Source of the DNA: CAZYXZ01 sp964651395
GTDB taxonomy: Bacteria > Actinomycetota > Actinomycetes > BP-191
NCBI GenBank assembly: GCA_964651395.1
Contig: CAZYXZ010000016.1
Location: 1-49,989 of the forward strand
Direction of reading: 5' to 3'
DNA: 49,989 bases
The position numbers and the translations under genes were made by a program. Below are positions 49,207-49,989 of the stretch, one piece after another (within the stretch, counting starts at the first letter, position 1; every line of letters starts with the position of its first letter). The notes beneath the pieces are model-generated. The model was not told the origin of the DNA, searched no databases, and saw only the letters and a list, made by a program, of their open reading frames with translations.

Positions 49207-49989
49207 GTGCGCGTCGGCTGCGTCCTCCGCAACTCCGGACCGGAGGCGCGGGAGGCGGTACGCCGGATCCCCGACCTCGTCGCCGACCTCGGCCTCGACG
49301 CGGTGTGGGCGAGCGACCACGTCCTCGCCCCGCCGGAGATCGCCGTGCCGTATGGCGCGCAGTGGCTCGACCCGTTCGTCGCCCTCGCGGTCGCGATGGA
49401 ACGAGCGCCGGTCCTCGGCCTCGGCATCAGCGTCCTGGTCGTGCCCTACCGCCGGCCGATCCCGACGGCGAAGGCGCTGTCGTCGTTGCAGGCGCTGTCC
49501 GGCGGCCGGCTGGTCTGCGGCGTCGGCAGCGGCTGGTCGCACGAGGAGTTCGCGGCGCTCGGGCTCGACTTCGCCGGCCGCGGGCACATGACCGACCACT
49601 ACCTGCAGCAGATGCGTCACGCCGTCGTCCGCAAGGACTTCGCGCCGGCGGATGCGGTGCCGTTGCTCTCCGGCGGCAACGGTCGCGTCGCGCTGCGCCG
49701 CGCGGCCGAGCTCGGCGGCTGGCACCCGATCGCGCGGACCCCGGCGCAGGTGACCGAGGGCCTCGCGTCGCTGCCGCAGGGCACCCGCTGTGCGCTGCGG
49801 ACGCGCCTCGGTCTCGGCCGCGACCGCAAGGACCGGCCGCTGTTCGGCGCACCGGACGAGGTCGGCGGCGACGTCGCGGCGTACGCCGCCGCCGGGGTCA
49901 CGGACCTGGTCATCGACTACGCCGCCGACTCGCTCGACGACGTCGAGGCGCAGCTGCGCCGCTTCGCGAAGGAGGTCCCGTGGCAGACC
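49207..49989 (+). CDS. LLM-class (F420-dependent) oxidoreductase, 3' end outside window
   Basis: Open from GTG 49207 to the last base (261 codons, no stop), so partial. The luciferase-like monooxygenase pattern is visible: LGLDAVWASDHVL, LGLGISVLVVPYRRPIPTAK, LSGGRLVCGVGSGW, EEFAALGLDFAGRG and PLLSGGNGRVALRRAAELG. Most actinobacterial members use F420 and act on aldehydes, hydroxy- or keto-groups. Only a few residues should be missing, judging by the family length of about 280. It is two bases behind the acyl-CoA dehydrogenase, so probably cotranscribed. Confidence 0.85.
   Translation, partial: MRVGCVLRNSGPEAREAVRRIPDLVADLGLDAVWASDHVLAPPEIAVPYGAQWLDPFVALAVAMERAPVLGLGISVLVVPYRRPIPTAKALSSLQALSGGRLVCGVGSGWSHEEFAALGLDFAGRGHMTDHYLQQMRHAVVRKDFAPADAVPLLSGGNGRVALRRAAELGGWHPIARTPAQVTEGLASLPQGTRCALRTRLGLGRDRKDRPLFGAPDEVGGDVAAYAAAGVTDLVIDYAADSLDDVEAQLRRFAKEVPWQT

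Noticed and set aside
1..49989. tRNA, rRNA, CRISPR arrays, insertion sequences or prophage genes
   Set aside because: None was recognised on either strand by reading; faint cloverleaf-like stretches did not hold together.

Overview
The window is GC-rich, densely packed actinobacterial DNA. It has many GTG starts, ATGA/GTGA/TGATG gene junctions and long shadow reading frames on both strands. The gene content includes an HbhA-like lysine-rich protein next to an XRE regulator, an RsiG-type c-di-GMP-binding anti-sigma factor, DUF4012 and LPXTG surface proteins, acyl-CoA/steroid-type catabolism and an F420/LLM-family oxidoreductase. This fits a free-living, possibly developmentally complex actinobacterium. 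A Frankiales/Sporichthya-like lineage is my guess, not a demonstrated placement. A 19-N run at 3871-3889 shows that this is a draft scaffold.

Layout. 1-4.1 kb: a Pro/Ala-rich protein tail, an LPXTG surface protein coupled to a DUF4012 membrane protein, then a leftward SRPBCC protein and a class IV aminotransferase broken by the N gap. 4.3-19.4 kb is largely cell envelope and secretome: a 1207-residue secreted protein of TIG-like repeats plus three C-terminal 'DTR' domains, YgfZ, two paralogous acidic Ser/Pro-rich secreted proteins, a lipoprotein amidase, a coupled trio of single-pass membrane proteins (two with a WYxASDxxWYCWPNP motif), GDP-mannose 4,6-dehydratase, and a secreted sedolisin protease carrying the same triple DTR module. 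19.4-27.7 kb: Bcp peroxiredoxin, an acyl-CoA dehydrogenase, a DUF4388 protein, an M23 peptidase, a BKACE enzyme, RsiG, asparaginase, and the XRE-HbhA pair with a palindromic operator. 27.7-31.7 kb: an FGGY kinase facing a coupled set of 2-hydroxyacid dehydrogenase, class II aldolase and aldo/keto reductase, probably a sugar or sugar-acid pathway.

31.7-50 kb is dominated by CoA-ester catabolism. A thiolase is followed by a leftward five-gene operon (acyl-CoA dehydrogenase, enoyl-CoA hydratase, Cys-less thiolase-like lipid-transfer protein, acyl-CoA dehydrogenase, lipoprotein) and by a divergent MaoC/DUF35 pair. A second rightward operon holds MaoC, a CMD-like protein, DUF35, a thiolase-like protein, a membrane protein and an SDR. 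Acyl-CoA dehydrogenases, an MBL hydrolase and an LLM oxidoreductase follow. The arrangement resembles steroid or branched side-chain degradation, where thiolase-like/DUF35 pairs act as retro-aldolases; the substrate is unknown. The two divergent promoter regions share a near-identical palindrome (TGACAANTGNGTCAGG), so one regulator may control both halves. The leftward SDR beside the second operator has lost its nucleotide-binding loop and its frame. Between 38.4 and 41 kb lie a PHP protein, a DUF1996 secreted protein and a membrane-anchored cupredoxin.

No tRNA, rRNA, CRISPR array, transposase or phage gene was recognised. No intergenic stretch exceeds about 220 bases. Notable small structures are a 63-bp imperfect palindrome inside an acyl-CoA dehydrogenase gene, a 24-bp-arm hairpin after a DUF35 gene, and several convergent terminators.
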